This document shows, piece by piece, positions 62,765-64,000 of a stretch of DNA of 64,000 nt. The DNA is from Neptuniibacter halophilus. Its GTDB lineage: Bacteria; Pseudomonadota; Gammaproteobacteria; Pseudomonadales; Balneatricaceae. Both the position numbers and the translations under genes were made by a program. The notes below the pieces were generated by a model. That model saw nothing but the letters and a program-made list of their open reading frames with translations, made no database searches and had not been told where the DNA came from. The stretch covers positions 2,976,001 to 3,040,000 of the forward strand of contig NZ_AP027292.1 in the NCBI RefSeq assembly GCF_030295765.1, given 5' to 3'. Each line of letters opens with the position of its first letter. Within the stretch, counting starts at the first letter, position 1.

Positions 62765-64000
62765 ATGAATATTTCTGTATCCCAGCGGATCATACTGACC
62801 ATTTCAGTAACGCTGTGCCTTTTTCTGGTGACCGCAGCGGTTGCCTACTTCAGCTTTAACGCTGTCAGCCGTCAGGTGTCGACGGTGACCAATGAAAGCT
62901 CTCCCCGGGTCAGCCTCAGCGCCAGTTTGCGCGCTAATCTGGCCGATACCAAATACATTCTCCTCGAATACATCAGTGGCAGAGCCGATGAAGACAGCGC
63001 GGCCGTTAATCAGCGTCTGGAACAACTGCAGCAAGCCTTTACCACTGACTTTAATCAGTTAAACAATATCGGTGCTGAGGGTGATAGTCTGGATCAGATC
63101 CGCCAGCTTACGGATGTGATTTTTGCGCTGGCCGGGCAGATTGTCAGTGAAAAGTCCCGCTACCTTCAGGAGCAGGCATATATAGCAGAGCAGGCCGAGG
63201 AGTTTAAATACCTCAGCAGCGAGATCGGTTATACCCTTGAGGATCTGCTGCTGGATGAATACCGCTTTGAGTTTTTGCAGTTAGCCCGTCCCCTGCGTGA
63301 TGATATCTCCTATCTGGTGAGTAAGGTGAATACGTTGTTGCAGGAAACAGCGCCTTCAAAGGTGTCGGCACTCAATGCGGATGTAGAGAAATATCTGGCC
63401 CGGATTGATGCCAAGCTGCAACAGCTCAAAACGCTGGAAGCTGAAGCCTACGAATCGGTTATTGAGATCTGGCAGCCTTATACCGCACAGCTCAAAGGGG
63501 AGGATATGACGCTGAGTTCCCACTTGCAGTCGCTGGAAGCGGAGCAGCGTTCGGCTCAGTTGCTGGAACAGATCGAGCAGCGGGTCGGCCACAATGCTGA
63601 ACTGATCGCAGAGTTTATTCGCGCAGCGCAGGCGCAGGCCGTTGCAGTGGAGCAGGCCACTTCAGATACCATCAACCGGGGTAAGCTGCTGATTGCGCTG
63701 GGGACGCTGGCTGCGGCATTAATCTCCGGATTGTTCGGTTACCGGCTGGTGGTGCATCTGCGTGGTTCCCTGCACCGGGTTGTTCAGGGGATGGGACAGA
63801 TCGCGTCCGGTGATCTCTCTTCTCAGGTCGAAGTGCTCGGCAAAGATGAACTCTCTGCTCTGGCGGAGAGTACCAACAGTCTCTCCGCTCAGTTACGTCA
63901 GTTGGTGGAACAGATTCTGAACACCGTCTCGCAGGTTCAGGATACCGCCCGGGTCAGCAGTGATATCAGCGGCGAAACCCTGAAAGGTGTGGAGCAGCAG
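62765..64000 (+). CDS. Methyl-accepting chemotaxis protein (partial, 3' end off the window)
   Basis: An open frame from ATG 62765 (behind AGGGG) runs to the last base, 412 codons without stop. It has TM1 (about residues 10-32), a long helical periplasmic sensor (35-300) resembling a helical-bimodular type, TM2 (about 308-330; LLIALGTLAAALISGLFGY), a HAMP domain (LRGSLHRVVQGMGQIASGDL) and the beginning of the coiled-coil signalling domain (LRQLVEQILNTVSQVQDTARVS). The ligand is unknown; position behind the polyamine genes is only suggestive. Confidence 0.88.
   Translation, partial: MNISVSQRIILTISVTLCLFLVTAAVAYFSFNAVSRQVSTVTNESSPRVSLSASLRANLADTKYILLEYISGRADEDSAAVNQRLEQLQQAFTTDFNQLNNIGAEGDSLDQIRQLTDVIFALAGQIVSEKSRYLQEQAYIAEQAEEFKYLSSEIGYTLEDLLLDEYRFEFLQLARPLRDDISYLVSKVNTLLQETAPSKVSALNADVEKYLARIDAKLQQLKTLEAEAYESVIEIWQPYTAQLKGEDMTLSSHLQSLEAEQRSAQLLEQIEQRVGHNAELIAEFIRAAQAQAVAVEQATSDTINRGKLLIALGTLAAALISGLFGYRLVVHLRGSLHRVVQGMGQIASGDLSSQVEVLGKDELSALAESTNSLSAQLRQLVEQILNTVSQVQDTARVSSDISGETLKGVEQQ

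Noticed and set aside
1..64000. Mobile elements, CRISPR arrays, tRNA or rRNA genes, prophage or defence islands
   Set aside because: No transposase, integrase, repeat-spacer pattern, tRNA-like cloverleaf or toxin module was found on reading; gene content is core-like throughout.

Overview
The window reads as chromosomal core DNA of a marine, respiratory, PHA-storing gammaproteobacterium, probably in the Oceanospirillales/Oceanospirillaceae sphere. The evidence is a cbb3 oxidase, Mqo-type malate oxidation, LexA-SulA-TopA synteny as in Pseudomonas, RlmM, ProQ/FinO, TusA, a PHA synthase and PhaR, a LapD/LapG biofilm switch, an Aap general amino-acid transporter and a large polyamine locus. The taxon is inferred; I cannot search. 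I see no rRNA, tRNA, CRISPR, prophage, IS element or attachment site. Genes are dense, and several convergent pairs overlap at their ends.

Layout. 0-5 kb: ccoN-ccoO (minus strand) diverge from an alpha/beta hydrolase-rlmM pair across a near-perfect FNR/Anr box; then an ABM monooxygenase, tusA and a ProQ/FinO protein. 5-10.3 kb: lapD, lapG, a DUF3080 lipoprotein and a MATE exporter, all on the minus strand. 10.5-16.6 kb: cold-shock protein, cysteine-cluster protein, mqo, a SUKH plus helical-repeat gene pair, phaC and a small glutaredoxin-like protein. 16.6-23.5 kb: tatD, slt, uup, a universal stress protein and small conserved genes. 23.5-32.2 kb: topA, a DUF6586-type gene, sulA-lexA, dinG (divergent, with three SOS boxes between) and an rhlB-like helicase. 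32.2-44.5 kb: gpsA, sixA, a PglL/Wzy-type ligase, hydrolase, DUF4892 protein, patatin, smrB, prmB, aroC, ThrE-like exporter, lytic transglycosylase, LysR regulator and GST.

44.6-62.7 kb is a nitrogen and polyamine region. It holds the aapJQMP transporter; speE preceded by a 20-codon upstream ORF with a strong Shine-Dalgarno; an MFS carrier; a DUF6489-phaR pair; a LuxR regulator; a spuC-like polyamine transaminase; a GntR/FCD regulator; a glutamine-synthetase-family gene (puuA-like); potFGHI-type polyamine import; and a class I glutamine amidotransferase. Palindromes built on TGTGATCACA lie in front of spuC, gntR and the puuA-like gene and define a probable local regulon. The final 1.2 kb is the 5' part of a chemoreceptor gene that runs off the window.

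Two observations deserve most attention: the speE leader ORF (a possible polyamine-sensing or coupling leader peptide) and the shared palindromic operators that link transamination and gamma-glutamylation of polyamines. Strong stem-loops without U-runs directly behind both binding-protein genes (aapJ and potF) suggest that those operons set subunit ratios by mRNA processing.
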